Shown here in pieces: positions 16,752 to 25,962 of a stretch of DNA of 64,000 nt (positions are counted from its first letter, which is position 1; each line of letters opens with the position of its first letter). The notes beneath the pieces are model-generated. The model was given only the letters and a program-made list of their open reading frames with translations. It was not told where the DNA came from and did no database searches. This DNA comes from Blastopirellula retiformator (lineage in GTDB: Bacteria > Planctomycetota > Planctomycetia > Pirellulales > Pirellulaceae). The translations under genes were made by a program, and so were the position numbers. Where the stretch lies: contig NZ_SJPF01000004.1 in assembly GCF_007859755.1 (NCBI RefSeq), positions 372,894 through 436,893 of the forward strand, given 5' to 3'.

Positions 16752-18656
16752 ATGTCCTACCGCTCGCTAAAACGCGTTCTCGGCGAAACGAACCTGGAGC
16801 GGAAGTGCCGCTTCTTGTTCGGGACCTGCTTGCTGCTGTTGATCATGGGAAGTTTCACCTGGTACGGTCAGCAGACCGAACAGCTGGTGCACGAGAAGAA
16901 CGAAGCGACCGGGCGTCTGTTGGTCGATGCGGTGCTGCTGAAGATCCACTGGCAAAGCAACGAAAAGACGTCGCAGCCAGGTTACGACGCGTACGTCGCC
17001 GAGACGGGACTCGACCTGGAATACATCACGTACAGGTGGGAAATCCTGGTTCGCGACCCGGAGGCGCAAAAACTGGCCCGCACGCTCAACAAAGAAGAGC
17101 GCATCGGACTGCCGGCCAACGAAAAGGAGTACCAGATCCTGGCCGAGTTGCAGTACGAGCAGGAGACCCGCGACAAAGAGATTCTGGAGAAGTTCTTAGC
17201 GACTCCAGAGCTCGAGACCAAAGTGGTCGACGAAGAGTGGGTCAAGTTCAAGCCGCAAAACGACAATAAGAATCTGGTTGAATACTCGCCCGTCTCTCGC
17301 TCATCGTACAACGACAACAGTAAGAAGTACGTTTACTACCAGCCGATCTACTGGAAGCATTCGTGCAAGACGTGCCACTACAACGACATCGCCGCCGCCT
17401 TCCCGGCCGGCGCCCCCGCGATTGACGACAAGCTGCCGTTCACGGTCGTCAAAATCACCAAGGATGACGACGTCACGCAGGTGGCGCTCAACAAGAACTT
17501 CGCCTTCCTGGTGGCGACCGGCATCATCACTGTGGCGCTCTCGATGGCGGCGCTCTACTTGATCGTCAAATACGTAATCGTCAAACCGCTCAACCATCTG
17601 CGTGAGGTGAGCGAAGAGGTGACCAACGGCAATACGTCAGTCCGGGCCGACATCCGCACCAACGACGAGTTTGAAGATCTCGCCTCGTCGTTCAACAAGA
17701 TGTTGCGTCACTTGATCGATGCGCAAAATCAATTGCACCTGGCCAACGATGACCTCGACAACAAGGTCGACGAACTGGCCCGCGTCAACGTGCAGCTCTA
17801 CGAAATGAACCGCGTCAAGAGCGACTTCCTGGCCAACATGAGCCATGAGTTGCGAACCCCGCTCAACAGCATCCTCGGCTTCTCCGACGTGCTCAGCGGC
17901 ATCGACAGCTTGAACGACAAGCAAAAGCGGTACGTCCAAAACATCCAGAAGTCGGGCCGCTTGCTGCTCGACATGATCAACGACATCCTCGACCTCGCGA
18001 AGATCGAGAGCGGTCGGATGGAAGTCCGCCCCAGCGAGTTCTCGGTCGCTGCGGTCGTGCGGGCCAACTGCGATATGGTTCGCTCCCTGGCCGAAGAGAA
18101 AAACCTCGATCTCGACTGCGATGTGCAGGACGGGGGCGAGCCGATGTTCCAAGACCAGACCAAACTGCAGCAGATCTTGACCAACCTGCTGTCGAACGCG
18201 ATCAAGTTTACGCCGGAAGGGGGACGCATCACGGTCCGCGTTTCTCGTGAAGAGGACGAGATGATCCTCGCGGTCACCGACACCGGCGTCGGCATTGCCG
18301 AAGAAGATCGCGAAGTTATCTTTGAAAAGTTCCGTCAAGGCGCCGTTTCGCCGCGGAACGATTCGCTGACGCGCGAGTTCTCTGGCACCGGTCTCGGTCT
18401 GTCGATCGTGATGGAAATCTGCAAACTGCTCGATGGTTCGGTCGACCTTGAGAGCCAGCTGGGCTCCGGCAGCACCTTCACGATCCGCATTCCGTGGATC
18501 GCCGACGAAGGGCCCGACCTTTCGCAATCGACGTTTCGCAGTAAGCTTAACGATCTGAGCAAGTCGAGCGGCGAATTCCCTCGGATCCCCGGTCCGAACG
18601 CGAACAACGGCGGCTCGTCCAACGCCGCTTCGCCCTCGCAGCGCAGCTTGACGTAG
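16752..18656 (+). CDS. Sensor histidine kinase with CxxCH heme-binding periplasmic domain
   Basis: The 634-residue membrane kinase has a first transmembrane helix near residues 20-38. The periplasmic domain resembles the DUF3365/Tll0287-like family and carries HSCKTCHYN, a c-type heme site at residues 205-209. A second helix spans about 248-275, then HAMP (VIVKPLNHLREVSEEVTNG), a coiled-coil, HisKA (FLANMSHELRTPLNSILGFS, His365) and HATPase (NLLSNAIKFTPEGG, DTGVGIAEED, GTGLGLSIV). It probably senses redox state, oxygen or NO through heme. I use the ATG giving MSYRSLKRVL; an upstream GTG would add 27 atypical residues. No response regulator is adjacent. Confidence 0.88.
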   Translation: MSYRSLKRVLGETNLERKCRFLFGTCLLLLIMGSFTWYGQQTEQLVHEKNEATGRLLVDAVLLKIHWQSNEKTSQPGYDAYVAETGLDLEYITYRWEILVRDPEAQKLARTLNKEERIGLPANEKEYQILAELQYEQETRDKEILEKFLATPELETKVVDEEWVKFKPQNDNKNLVEYSPVSRSSYNDNSKKYVYYQPIYWKHSCKTCHYNDIAAAFPAGAPAIDDKLPFTVVKITKDDDVTQVALNKNFAFLVATGIITVALSMAALYLIVKYVIVKPLNHLREVSEEVTNGNTSVRADIRTNDEFEDLASSFNKMLRHLIDAQNQLHLANDDLDNKVDELARVNVQLYEMNRVKSDFLANMSHELRTPLNSILGFSDVLSGIDSLNDKQKRYVQNIQKSGRLLLDMINDILDLAKIESGRMEVRPSEFSVAAVVRANCDMVRSLAEEKNLDLDCDVQDGGEPMFQDQTKLQQILTNLLSNAIKFTPEGGRITVRVSREEDEMILAVTDTGVGIAEEDREVIFEKFRQGAVSPRNDSLTREFSGTGLGLSIVMEICKLLDGSVDLESQLGSGSTFTIRIPWIADEGPDLSQSTFRSKLNDLSKSSGEFPRIPGPNANNGGSSNAASPSQRSLT

Positions 18657-18717
18657 TCCTTGGGCCGAGCCTTCGCCGGTCGTTTCGATTCACCCCAATT
18701 TCTTCGCGACTCACCTT

Positions 18718-19176
18718 ATGCCGTTCGAACCAGAAATCGCCCTCTACACCGATGGCGCCTGCAGCGGAAACCCCGGTCCCGGCGGCTGGGCCTTTATCCT
18801 GCGTCATTTGGCCAGCAACAAAGAGATGGAAGGCTCTGGCGGCGAAGAGGTTTCGACCAACAACCGGATGGAGCTGCAGGCAGTGATCGAAGGGCTCGGC
18901 ACGCTGACCCGACCTTGCCGCGTCGAGCTGTTCACCGACAGCGTCTACGTCGGCAAAGGGATGACCGAGTGGATGCCGAAGTGGAAGCAAAACAACTGGC
19001 GCCGCAAAGAAGGCAAATCGTGGAAGCCGGTGAAGAACGAAGAGCTATGGCGCCGCCTTGACGAACTGCTGCTGACCCACCAGGTGAAATACACCCGCGT
19101 CGCCGGCCACAGCGGCCATCCCGAAAACGAACGCTGTGACGAACTGGCGGTCGAAGCGAGCCAGAAGTACAAGTAA
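18718..19176 (+). CDS. rnhA: Ribonuclease HI
   Basis: RNase HI cuts the RNA strand of RNA-DNA hybrids. The four acidic catalytic residues sit in recognisable contexts: ALYTDGACSGNPGPGGWAF, TNNRMELQAVIEGL, LFTDSVYVGKGMTEW and VAGHSGHPENERCDELA. The 152 residues are the normal length for the bacterial enzyme. It starts 61 bp after the heme-kinase gene, possibly on the same transcript. A family A repeat begins a few bases after the stop codon. Confidence 0.95.
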   Translation: MPFEPEIALYTDGACSGNPGPGGWAFILRHLASNKEMEGSGGEEVSTNNRMELQAVIEGLGTLTRPCRVELFTDSVYVGKGMTEWMPKWKQNNWRRKEGKSWKPVKNEELWRRLDELLLTHQVKYTRVAGHSGHPENERCDELAVEASQKYK

Positions 19177-19180
19177 GTCA

Positions 19181-19334
19181 AACACTAGCCCGCAGCGCCA
19201 GCGAGGGACTGCGTTGGGCCAAATGACGAATGCCGAAACCGGAATGACGCATTGCGATGGTTTCGTCATTCGAGCTTCGACATTCGTCATTCCCTTGAGA
19301 CCACATTCCCTCGCTGGCGCAGCGGGCTAGTGTT
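19181..19334. repeat. Inverted-repeat element, family A, copy 2
   Basis: This 154-bp element has ends aacactagcccgcagcgcc and gcgcagcgggctagtgtt. Its reverse complement aligns along its length with the copy at 10762-10912, with scattered substitutions. It fills the rnhA-recG gap and starts about four bases after the rnhA stop. There is no open reading frame. Confidence 0.85.
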
Positions 19335-19395
19335 GGGCTAGTTTTGTCTTACAAACGGCGTCGCATTGGCGAAATCTCTCGCTAAAATAGCCAGG

Positions 19396-21489
19396 ATGTC
19401 GACTCCCAGCGCCAACCCGTCGCTTGAACGCCTGCGTACTCCCGTTCAATACCTGAAGGGAGTCGGGCCGCATCGCGCCGAGAAGTTGGCTCGGCTCAAC
19501 ATTTTCACAGCGCTCGATCTCCTCTTCTTCTTTCCCCGCGATTACCAAGACGTCCGCGACGTCATCCCGATCGCCCAATTGGTCGAAGACGAACCGGCCA
19601 GCATCATCGGGATTGTGGAAGAGGTGACCCTCCGCAACACCGGGCCAGGGCGTTCGATACTGGGCGTTTTGATCCGCAGCGACGATCAATACCTGCGGGC
19701 GGTCTGGTTCAACCAACCTTTCCTGCGGCGGCGATTTAATGAAGGAACCCGCGTGCTCCTCTCGGGCAAGCCGACCATGAACGGGCTCCGCTGGGAGATG
19801 GCCCACCCGATCGCCGACGTACTGGAAGAAGCGCAAGAAGAGATCGGCGGCAAGATCTTGCCGATCTACCCGCTAACCGAGGGAATCCGCCAAGGCGCGA
19901 TGCGGCGACTGGTCCACCTGACGGTCGAAGAGTATCGCAAAGAGATCGAAGAGGTCCTGCCGCAGTCGTTTCTCGACGAGCATGGCCTGATGCCGGTCCA
20001 TCATGCGATCCAGCAGATCCATTCCCCCGATGATCACGAGTCGAAAGCGGCGGCTCAGCGGCGGTTCATCTACCAAGAGCTGTTGGTGCTGCAATTGGCA
20101 CTGGCAGTCCGGCGCTACCAATTGACCGCCAGCCGGCATTCGCTGCCGATTCCGATCGACGGCCGTATCGACGACCGCATCCGCCGTCTGATCCCCTTTG
20201 AACTGACCGAGGCCCAAAACCAGGCGGTCGCCGAAGTGACCCAAGACCTCGCTCGCGACGTCCCGATGAACCGGATGCTGCAAGGAGACGTCGGCTCGGG
20301 CAAGACGATCGTCGCCCTCTACGCGATGCTGGCCGCGGTCGCCGCCGGATCACAAGCGGCGATGATGGCGCCGACCGAAGTGCTGGCTCGTCAGCATGCC
20401 AGGACGCTGGGCAAGTTGCTCGCCCAGGCGCAGGTCAAAGTCGGCCTGTTAACCGGCACCCTGACCGACCGTCAGCGTCGTGAACTGCTGGCCGAAGTCG
20501 CCTCCGGCGAAGTGCAGCTATTGATCGGCACCCAGGCAATGATCGCCAGTCAAATCGAATTCAAACAGCTGGGGCTGGTCGTGATCGACGAGCAGCACAA
20601 GTTTGGGGTTCGTCAGCGAGGATTGTTGCGCAGCGCCGGGCTCGATCCGCATTATCTGGTGATGACGGCGACGCCGATCCCGCGGACGATTGCGATGTCG
20701 CTGTTTGGCGATCTCGACGTCTCCTCGATTCGCGAAGCTCCGCCAGGCCGCCAGCCGGTCCATACCTATATCGGCGCCGAGGAAGAACGGGAAAAATGGT
20801 GGGAGTTCTTTCGCAAGAAACTACGTGAAGGACGCCAAGGCTACGTCGTTGCGCCGCTGGTCGATGAGTCTTCGACCGGCGATAGCGCCAGCGCCGAGCA
20901 GTTGATGGAGTCGCTTTCCAACGGCGAGCTGGAAGAGTTTCGACTGCGCCTGCTGCATGGCCGGATGAGCGCCGAAGAGAAAGAAGAGACGATGCGTCTG
21001 TTCAATGACGGCGAGATCCAGACGCTCGTTTCGACGTCGGTGATCGAAGTCGGCGTTGACGTTCCCAATGCGGTCGTCATGACGATCGAAGGGGGCGAAC
21101 GCTTTGGTCTGGCGCAGCTGCACCAATTGCGTGGTCGCATCAGCCGCGGCAGTCACGCTGGGTTCCTCTGCATCTTTGCGGATCCCAAGTCGGATCAATC
21201 GCGTGAACGACTCGAGGCGCTCGCCAAGTCGACCGATGGCTTTGAATTGGCCGAGCTCGACTTTCGACTTCGCGGGCCAGGCGACCTGTTTGGCTTCAAG
21301 CAGCATGGGATGCCGCCGCTACGGATCGCCGACCTGCAGCGCGACGCCGAACTACTGGAAAAGGCCCGAACCGATGCCCGGTCGATCATCGCCGCTGATC
21401 CGGCCCTGGCCGACGCCAAGTGGGAAAAATTGCGGCGAATGGTTTTCATTCGGTACGGAAAATCGTTAGAGATCGGCGATCTGGCCTAA
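19396..21489 (+). CDS. recG: ATP-dependent DNA helicase RecG
   Basis: RecG drives fork regression and Holliday-junction migration. The N-terminal wedge domain carries VQYLKGVGPHRAEKLARLNI and LLFFFPRDYQD. Helicase motifs are LQGDVGSGKTIVALYA (Walker A), MMAPTEVLARQHA, VVIDEQHKFGVRQR (DEQH box), MTATPIPRT, STSVIEVGVDVPNA and QLHQLRGRISRG. The 697 residues match the family. I chose the ATG at 19396 over the in-frame TTG at 19366. The promoter would lie inside or beside the family A repeat. Confidence 0.94.
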   Translation: MSTPSANPSLERLRTPVQYLKGVGPHRAEKLARLNIFTALDLLFFFPRDYQDVRDVIPIAQLVEDEPASIIGIVEEVTLRNTGPGRSILGVLIRSDDQYLRAVWFNQPFLRRRFNEGTRVLLSGKPTMNGLRWEMAHPIADVLEEAQEEIGGKILPIYPLTEGIRQGAMRRLVHLTVEEYRKEIEEVLPQSFLDEHGLMPVHHAIQQIHSPDDHESKAAAQRRFIYQELLVLQLALAVRRYQLTASRHSLPIPIDGRIDDRIRRLIPFELTEAQNQAVAEVTQDLARDVPMNRMLQGDVGSGKTIVALYAMLAAVAAGSQAAMMAPTEVLARQHARTLGKLLAQAQVKVGLLTGTLTDRQRRELLAEVASGEVQLLIGTQAMIASQIEFKQLGLVVIDEQHKFGVRQRGLLRSAGLDPHYLVMTATPIPRTIAMSLFGDLDVSSIREAPPGRQPVHTYIGAEEEREKWWEFFRKKLREGRQGYVVAPLVDESSTGDSASAEQLMESLSNGELEEFRLRLLHGRMSAEEKEETMRLFNDGEIQTLVSTSVIEVGVDVPNAVVMTIEGGERFGLAQLHQLRGRISRGSHAGFLCIFADPKSDQSRERLEALAKSTDGFELAELDFRLRGPGDLFGFKQHGMPPLRIADLQRDAELLEKARTDARSIIAADPALADAKWEKLRRMVFIRYGKSLEIGDLA

Positions 21490-21540
21490 ATCTCACCCCC
21501 CAGTTTTTGCCTCATAGGCGTTTTCGAAGTAACGTTTCCT

Positions 21541-21701
21541 TCGAGCGTTTTTCTTATAGCTGTAGCGTTTCTGGCGTTGGTGAGGCAAGCTGGTCAAGGC
21601 GACCGAAGCAGGCAAATCCTCAAGATTCGTCGATGCAGGTCAACGCCGACCAGCGCGGCCGCAACCAGCCACAACGCTAAAGATTGAAGAAAACCGCTCT
21701 A
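21541..21701. repeat. Inverted-repeat element, family D, copy 1
   Basis: This 161-bp element is nearly identical to 52961-53121. Its ends are imperfect inverted repeats of about 38 bp: gagcgtttttcttatagctg at the left, and a right arm whose complement begins tagagcggttttcttcaat. The inside carries tggtcaaggcgaccgaagca and gtcgatgcaggtcaacgccg in both copies. The terminal cta at 21699-21701 is the stop codon of the neighbouring minus-strand hydrolase gene. Confidence 0.88.
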
Positions 21702-22514
21702 GTTGGCGGCCGCGTGCTTCTTAACGAACTCGACCAACAATTGACATGCCGGCGGAACCGCAGTGCCGTGATTAAAACCACCCACCTCATGCAATTCCGC
21801 CTGCTTGTTTCCTAGCCCGGTCATCATCCGCCACAGATAGGCGTTCTCTTCGTACCGGCCGAGCATGTCCAGCTCGCGATCGCCGGTGACCAGCATAAAC
21901 GGCGGCGTATCTTTGCGGGGATAGTAAGCAGGCGCCAGTTCGTTGATGATCGGCGTGTTGCGATCGATGCCGCTTTCGCTGCGAATGGTGAAATGGGTGA
22001 ACATCTGCCCGCTGAGCGGCGCAACGCCTGCCAGTTGATCGGCGTCGATTTCATGGGCGGCCAGCCAACGCTTGTCGAGGCCGACGATGCCGGTCAGATA
22101 GCCGCCGGCCGAGTAGCCGCTGACAAAGATCTTTTTTGGGTCGCCCCCAAACTTTTCAATGTTGCGAAACGTCCAGGCGATCGCCGCAGCGGCGTCTTCG
22201 ATGTAGGCCGGGGACTTCACCTTGGGGGACAACCGATAGTTGACCGCCACCACGGCGAACCCTTGGTTTTTCAGCTCCTTCGGCACCGACTTGCTGCCGC
22301 CGGTCAGTCCGCCGCCATGAAACCAGACGACCGTCGCAAACCCTTTCTCGTTGGCCGGGTAGTAGACGTCGACCTTGCACCGCTCCTTTTGATACTCGGT
22401 GAGCGTCTCTCCTTCGCGATACGGAATATCTTTGTCGGTTTGATATTCGGCGGCGAAAGACGAAGCGGAAACGAGCAGCGCCAAAGCAAGCGAAGCGAGG
22501 GACAGAAGTCGCAT
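21699..22514 (-). CDS. Secreted alpha/beta-hydrolase (esterase/lipase family)
   Basis: The 271 residues begin with a Sec signal peptide (MRLLSLASLALALLVSASSF, cleavage after FAA). The oxyanion motif HGGGLTGG, nucleophile elbow SGYSAGG, acid in VTGDRELDML and histidine in GGFNHGT mark a complete hormone-sensitive-lipase-like catalytic set. It probably hydrolyses acyl or sugar esters outside the cytoplasm. The TAG stop lies in the terminal inverted repeat of a family D element, so the 3' end may have been reset by that insertion, but the last residues (FVKKHAAAN) look complete. Confidence 0.85.
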   Translation of the reverse strand: MRLLSLASLALALLVSASSFAAEYQTDKDIPYREGETLTEYQKERCKVDVYYPANEKGFATVVWFHGGGLTGGSKSVPKELKNQGFAVVAVNYRLSPKVKSPAYIEDAAAAIAWTFRNIEKFGGDPKKIFVSGYSAGGYLTGIVGLDKRWLAAHEIDADQLAGVAPLSGQMFTHFTIRSESGIDRNTPIINELAPAYYPRKDTPPFMLVTGDRELDMLGRYEENAYLWRMMTGLGNKQAELHEVGGFNHGTAVPPACQLLVEFVKKHAAAN

Positions 22515-22631
22515 GAGGTCGGCTTTCGGCAGGCGGGAGAAGGTGGCGGGGGAACGTCAGATGTTCCTACTATTCTCAACTGCCGACCGGCATGATTCAA
22601 CCCAACAAGTTTGGCCCCTAGGTTTACCAAC

Positions 22632-22699
22632 GTGTGCCACTGCTGGCTTGTCCAGCAGGTACTCAGTTCGCACTGCTGGACAAGCCAGCAGTGGCACAC
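22632..22699. repeat. Perfect 26-bp inverted repeat, gtgtgccactg family
   Basis: Two perfectly complementary 26-base arms (22632-22657 and 22674-22699) surround a 16-base loop. The arms start gtgtgccactgctggcttgt. The smaller hairpin at 13587-13621 has the same outer arms. It lies between the divergent end of mqnE and the start of the hydrolase gene and could form a stable RNA hairpin downstream of mqnE. Confidence 0.88.
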
Positions 22700-22718
22700 A
22701 TTAGAGCGTTGACCTACT

Positions 22719-23867
22719 CTAGCCGCCAACGGCGACTTGTTCGCCGACCGACCAGGCGGACGGATTGGCGGGGTCGCGTTCGACGCGGCGATACAGGGTA
22801 TCGCGTTCGACCGGTTCGCGTCCCGTTTCGCTGATCAGGCGGCGAATATCTTCGACCGACAGCACTTCCGGCGTGGTCGCGCCAGCGTCGTGGTAGATCA
22901 GTTCGTGACGAACGGTACCATCGATGTCGTCGGCGCCGTAAGCGAGCGCCGTCTGCGCGGTCTCGATGCCGAGCATGATCCAGTACGCCTTGATGTGATC
23001 GAAGTTATCGAGCATCAGCCGCGAGATCGCCATCGTTCGCAGGTCCATCAAGACCGACGGCTTCTTCAAGTTGCGCATCGCCGCCAACTTGGTGTTGTCA
23101 GGATGGAACGCCAGCGGAATGAACGTCTGGAACCCGCCGGTCAGATCCTGCTGCTCACGCAAACGAATCAGGTGGTCGATCCGATGGAACGCGTTTTCGA
23201 TGTGGCCGTACAGCATCGTGGCGTTGGTCTTGATGCCCAGCTTGTGCGCCGTGCCGTGCACTTCAAACCATTTGTTCGAGTTCGCTTTGTGCTCGCAGAT
23301 CTGATCGCGAACTTCGCGGTGGAAGATCTCGGCGCCGCCGCCAGGCATACTGCCCAAACCAGCGTCGAGCAAATCGGTCAGCACTTCCTCGACCGGCTTT
23401 TTGGTCAGGAACTCGAACCAGTTGATCTCGACCGCGGTCCAGCCCTTCAGGTGCAGCGTCGGAAAGGCGTCGTGCAAAATCCTCAGACAGTTGACGTACC
23501 ACTCGTATTTCTTCTGGTGATGCAGACCGCCGACGATGTGCATCTCGGTGCAGCCGTTGTCGACCGCTTCCTGACCGCGAGCGACAATCTGCTCGTCGCT
23601 CATCACGTAGCCGCGCGGCTCTCGCAGGTCAGCCCGGAACGCGCAAAAGTTGCAGCGATAGACGCAGATGTTGGTCGCGTTGAGATGGGTGTTGATGTTG
23701 TAGTAGCCGAAGTTTCCGTTCTTCCGCTCGCGGACCAAGTTGGCCAGCGCCGCCACTTCGTTCAGCGGCACGTCGTCCTGATAGAGGTAGACCCCTTCGT
23801 CCAGCGACAGCCGATCGCCGTTTTCCACTTTGTTAGCAATCGTATCGAGCGAAATTCCACCAGCCAT
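22719..23867 (-). CDS. mqnE: Aminofutalosine synthase MqnE (radical SAM)
   Basis: MqnE joins the chorismate-derived enolpyruvyl benzoate to SAM in the futalosine route to menaquinone. The radical-SAM cluster motif is CVYRCNFCAF (CxxxCxxC) near residue 68. Other family features are NINTHLNATNIC, EMHIVGGLHHQKKYEWY, LKGWTAVEINWFEF, LGSMPGGGAEIF and ATMLYGHIE. The 382 residues are the normal size. MqnC was considered, but the HIVGGLH and TAVEI motifs favour MqnE. No other menaquinone gene is in the window. The perfect hairpin at 22632-22699 lies just downstream. Confidence 0.9.
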   Translation of the reverse strand: MAGGISLDTIANKVENGDRLSLDEGVYLYQDDVPLNEVAALANLVRERKNGNFGYYNINTHLNATNICVYRCNFCAFRADLREPRGYVMSDEQIVARGQEAVDNGCTEMHIVGGLHHQKKYEWYVNCLRILHDAFPTLHLKGWTAVEINWFEFLTKKPVEEVLTDLLDAGLGSMPGGGAEIFHREVRDQICEHKANSNKWFEVHGTAHKLGIKTNATMLYGHIENAFHRIDHLIRLREQQDLTGGFQTFIPLAFHPDNTKLAAMRNLKKPSVLMDLRTMAISRLMLDNFDHIKAYWIMLGIETAQTALAYGADDIDGTVRHELIYHDAGATTPEVLSVEDIRRLISETGREPVERDTLYRRVERDPANPSAWSVGEQVAVGG

Positions 23868-23968
23868 GGGCGTCGGCTTCCTACATCAAATCCAGAGTCA
23901 AAATCAGCTAGAGTGACAACCGCAAAGCTTGGGCGGCCGCAACCAACTCTTTATGTTCTAACGAATGG

Positions 23969-25330
23969 TCACTCCCCGCAAGGGGCGACCGCCGCATCAA
24001 TCCCCGCTTTCGCGGCATCCACAATCCTGTCGATCTCCTCCAGCGTGATCGACAGGGGAGGCATGATAACCACCACATTGCCCAGCGGACGGAGCCAGAC
24101 CCCATTTTGGGTCGCATGCCGACAGGCTCGCCAGCCGCGGCGTTCGGTCCACGGATATTCCTGGCCCGTTTCCTTGTCGGCGATCAGCTCGACCCCCACG
24201 ATCAGGCCGCATTGCCGCACCGAGGCGACGTGCGGGTGGTCAACCAGTTCGGCCAGTCGTTTTTCGAGATGAGCGATCTTGGCCGGCAGCTGCTCGAGAA
24301 TTTTCTCCTCTTCAAACACATCGAGCGTCGCCAGCGCCGTCGCGCAGAGCAGGGGATTGCCACTAAAGGTATGCCCGTGAAAGAAGGTCTTCAGTTCGCC
24401 GTAGGTCCCCAGAAAGGCGTCCCAGATCTTGGTGGTCGCCACGGTGACGCTCAGCGGCAGATAGCCGCCGGTCAGCCCTTTGCCCAGACACAAAAAGTCA
24501 GGCGTCACCTCTTCCTGCTCGCAAGCGAACATCGTGCCGGTTCGCCCCATGCCAACGGCGATCTCGTCAAAGATCAGCAGCACGTCGTACTTGTTCGTCA
24601 GCTCGCGCAGACCGCGAAGATAGCCTTTCGGCTGCACCAGCATGCCGGCGGCGCCTTGCACGAGCGGCTCGATCACCACCGCGGCAAGCGTCTCGTGATG
24701 CTCTTTGAGAACCGCTTCCAACTGATCCAGGTAATACTGGCAGGCAGTCCCAGCCGTCACGCCATCGGGCAAATGATCACGATCGGGCGACGGCAAGCGA
24801 TGGACCGAGAAGAGCAGGGGGCGGAACATGTCGTGGAACATCTCGACGCCGCCCACACTGACACTGCCGAGCGTGTCGCCATGATACGCCTCGTGAAACG
24901 CGATGTAGCTGGTCTTTTTCGGCCGCGGGTCTTCTCGCTGTTGCCAATACTGAAACGCCATCTTCAGCGCCACTTCGACCGCCGACGAACCGTCGCACGC
25001 GTAGAAGACGTGATCCAGGTCGCCGGGCGTCAACTCTACGATCCGCTTGGTCAGTTCGATCGCTGGGACGCTGGAGCAGCCGAGATTGGTGACATGGGCG
25101 ACCTTATCGAGCTGATCGCGAATCGCCGCGTCGAGCTTTGGATGGCGGTGGCCGAAGGTGTTGCACCAGAGACTGCTGACGCCGTCGAGATAGCCGTTGC
25201 CGTCGATGTCGTACAGCATGCAGCCTTCGCCGCGCTCGATGATCAGCGGCTCGTACTCGGACATTTGCGTGAACGAATGCCAGTGGGCTTTACGGTCCCA
25301 ATGACGCAGCTCTTCAGGAGTTAAATTCAT
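23969..25330 (-). CDS. bioA: Adenosylmethionine-8-amino-7-oxononanoate aminotransferase
   Basis: BioA makes 7,8-diaminopelargonic acid in biotin synthesis, using SAM as amino donor. Signatures of this class III aminotransferase are WHSFTQMSEYEPLIIERGEG, YLDGVSSLWCNTFGHRHPKL, YACDGSSAVEVALKMAFQYW, YHGDTLGSVSVGG, LIFDEIAVGMGRTGTMFA and the PLP lysine in LCLGKGLTGGYLPLSV. The ATG at 25330 gives 453 residues. The open frame extends 22 codons further, but that part is encoded by a family C repeat and is not family-like. No other biotin gene is nearby. Confidence 0.93.
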   Translation of the reverse strand: MNLTPEELRHWDRKAHWHSFTQMSEYEPLIIERGEGCMLYDIDGNGYLDGVSSLWCNTFGHRHPKLDAAIRDQLDKVAHVTNLGCSSVPAIELTKRIVELTPGDLDHVFYACDGSSAVEVALKMAFQYWQQREDPRPKKTSYIAFHEAYHGDTLGSVSVGGVEMFHDMFRPLLFSVHRLPSPDRDHLPDGVTAGTACQYYLDQLEAVLKEHHETLAAVVIEPLVQGAAGMLVQPKGYLRGLRELTNKYDVLLIFDEIAVGMGRTGTMFACEQEEVTPDFLCLGKGLTGGYLPLSVTVATTKIWDAFLGTYGELKTFFHGHTFSGNPLLCATALATLDVFEEEKILEQLPAKIAHLEKRLAELVDHPHVASVRQCGLIVGVELIADKETGQEYPWTERRGWRACRHATQNGVWLRPLGNVVVIMPPLSITLEEIDRIVDAAKAGIDAAVAPCGE

Positions 25331-25369
25331 CGCCGGAGAGAGGGAATCAAGATGTCGACTGAAATTGGG

Positions 25370-25524
25370 GGCGCCGTTGCCACGTCTTTGTGGCAATGAA
25401 TGCGGTCACCAAATTCGGAACGGCGACGCCCGGTCGCACGACTTTCCCAAGACTGATTAGCAGGGCGATCCGTTGGCGAAGAACGGAGGCACATTCATTG
25501 CCACGAAGACGTGGCAACGGCACC
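25370..25524. repeat. Inverted-repeat element, family C, copy 1
   Basis: This 155-bp element has 33-bp terminal inverted repeats with two mismatches. The left end runs ggcgccgttgccacgtcttt and the right end reads cattcattgccacgaagacg. Each end also contains its own small hairpin (ttgccacgtctttgtggcaa). It lies upstream of bioA. The copy at 56046-56199 has the same ends but a largely different middle. Confidence 0.87.
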
Positions 25525-25554
25525 CGCCGTCAAACCATTCCGATCCCATCCAAC

Positions 25555-25962
25555 CTACCAGGAAATCTCGACTTTCGCGCCGGGGCGGATGCCGAGAAAC
25601 ATGGCGGCGCTTTCGCCGACGATGCAGAGTTCGAGAAAGCCGCTGAGGCCCAGGACCGCCACGTAGGTCATCTCGGGCTGTTGATGGTCGGCCGGATAGA
25701 TCCCCAGCGTTCGATGCTCGTCGCAGGTGATCGTCGTCCCTTCGTCACACGGCGCATCGGCGAGCTGGTCGTGCGAAATATCGCTAATGAGGTCGCCCGA
25801 TTCCGAAATTGCGGTGATGCTGCCGACTAGTTTCGCCGCCACGGGCCGGGCCTCAAGATGAAGGGAGAGTGGAGTTTTGGTGAAGAGCGTCTGGGCCGAT
25901 TCTAGCCCGATAGCACGAATTCGCCAAGCGTCTGGCCAACACGTAAAGTGAATAGCAGTCAA
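25555..25962 (-). CDS. Stand-alone SAM-hydrolase C-terminal-like domain protein
   Basis: The 135 residues resemble the C-terminal beta-barrel domain of the DUF62/SAM hydroxide adenosyltransferase family but lack the catalytic N-terminal domain. GSITAISESGDLISDISHDQ aligns with GEVLYADSFGNLVTNISRSD of the upstream neighbour. Its tail, VLGLSGFLELCIVGESAAMF, aligns with LYGSSGQLEVSIVGGDASAW. The ATG at 25962 overlaps the neighbour's stop by four bases, implying translational coupling. It may pair with the full-length enzyme as a regulatory or structural subunit. This reading is by eye and has not been tested by a profile search. Confidence 0.65.
   Translation of the reverse strand: MTAIHFTCWPDAWRIRAIGLESAQTLFTKTPLSLHLEARPVAAKLVGSITAISESGDLISDISHDQLADAPCDEGTTITCDEHRTLGIYPADHQQPEMTYVAVLGLSGFLELCIVGESAAMFLGIRPGAKVEISW

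Noticed and set aside
24107-25324. Plus-strand 405-codon frame opposite bioA
   Set aside because: It is antisense to a clear bioA gene and has an Arg/His/Asp-rich shadow composition.
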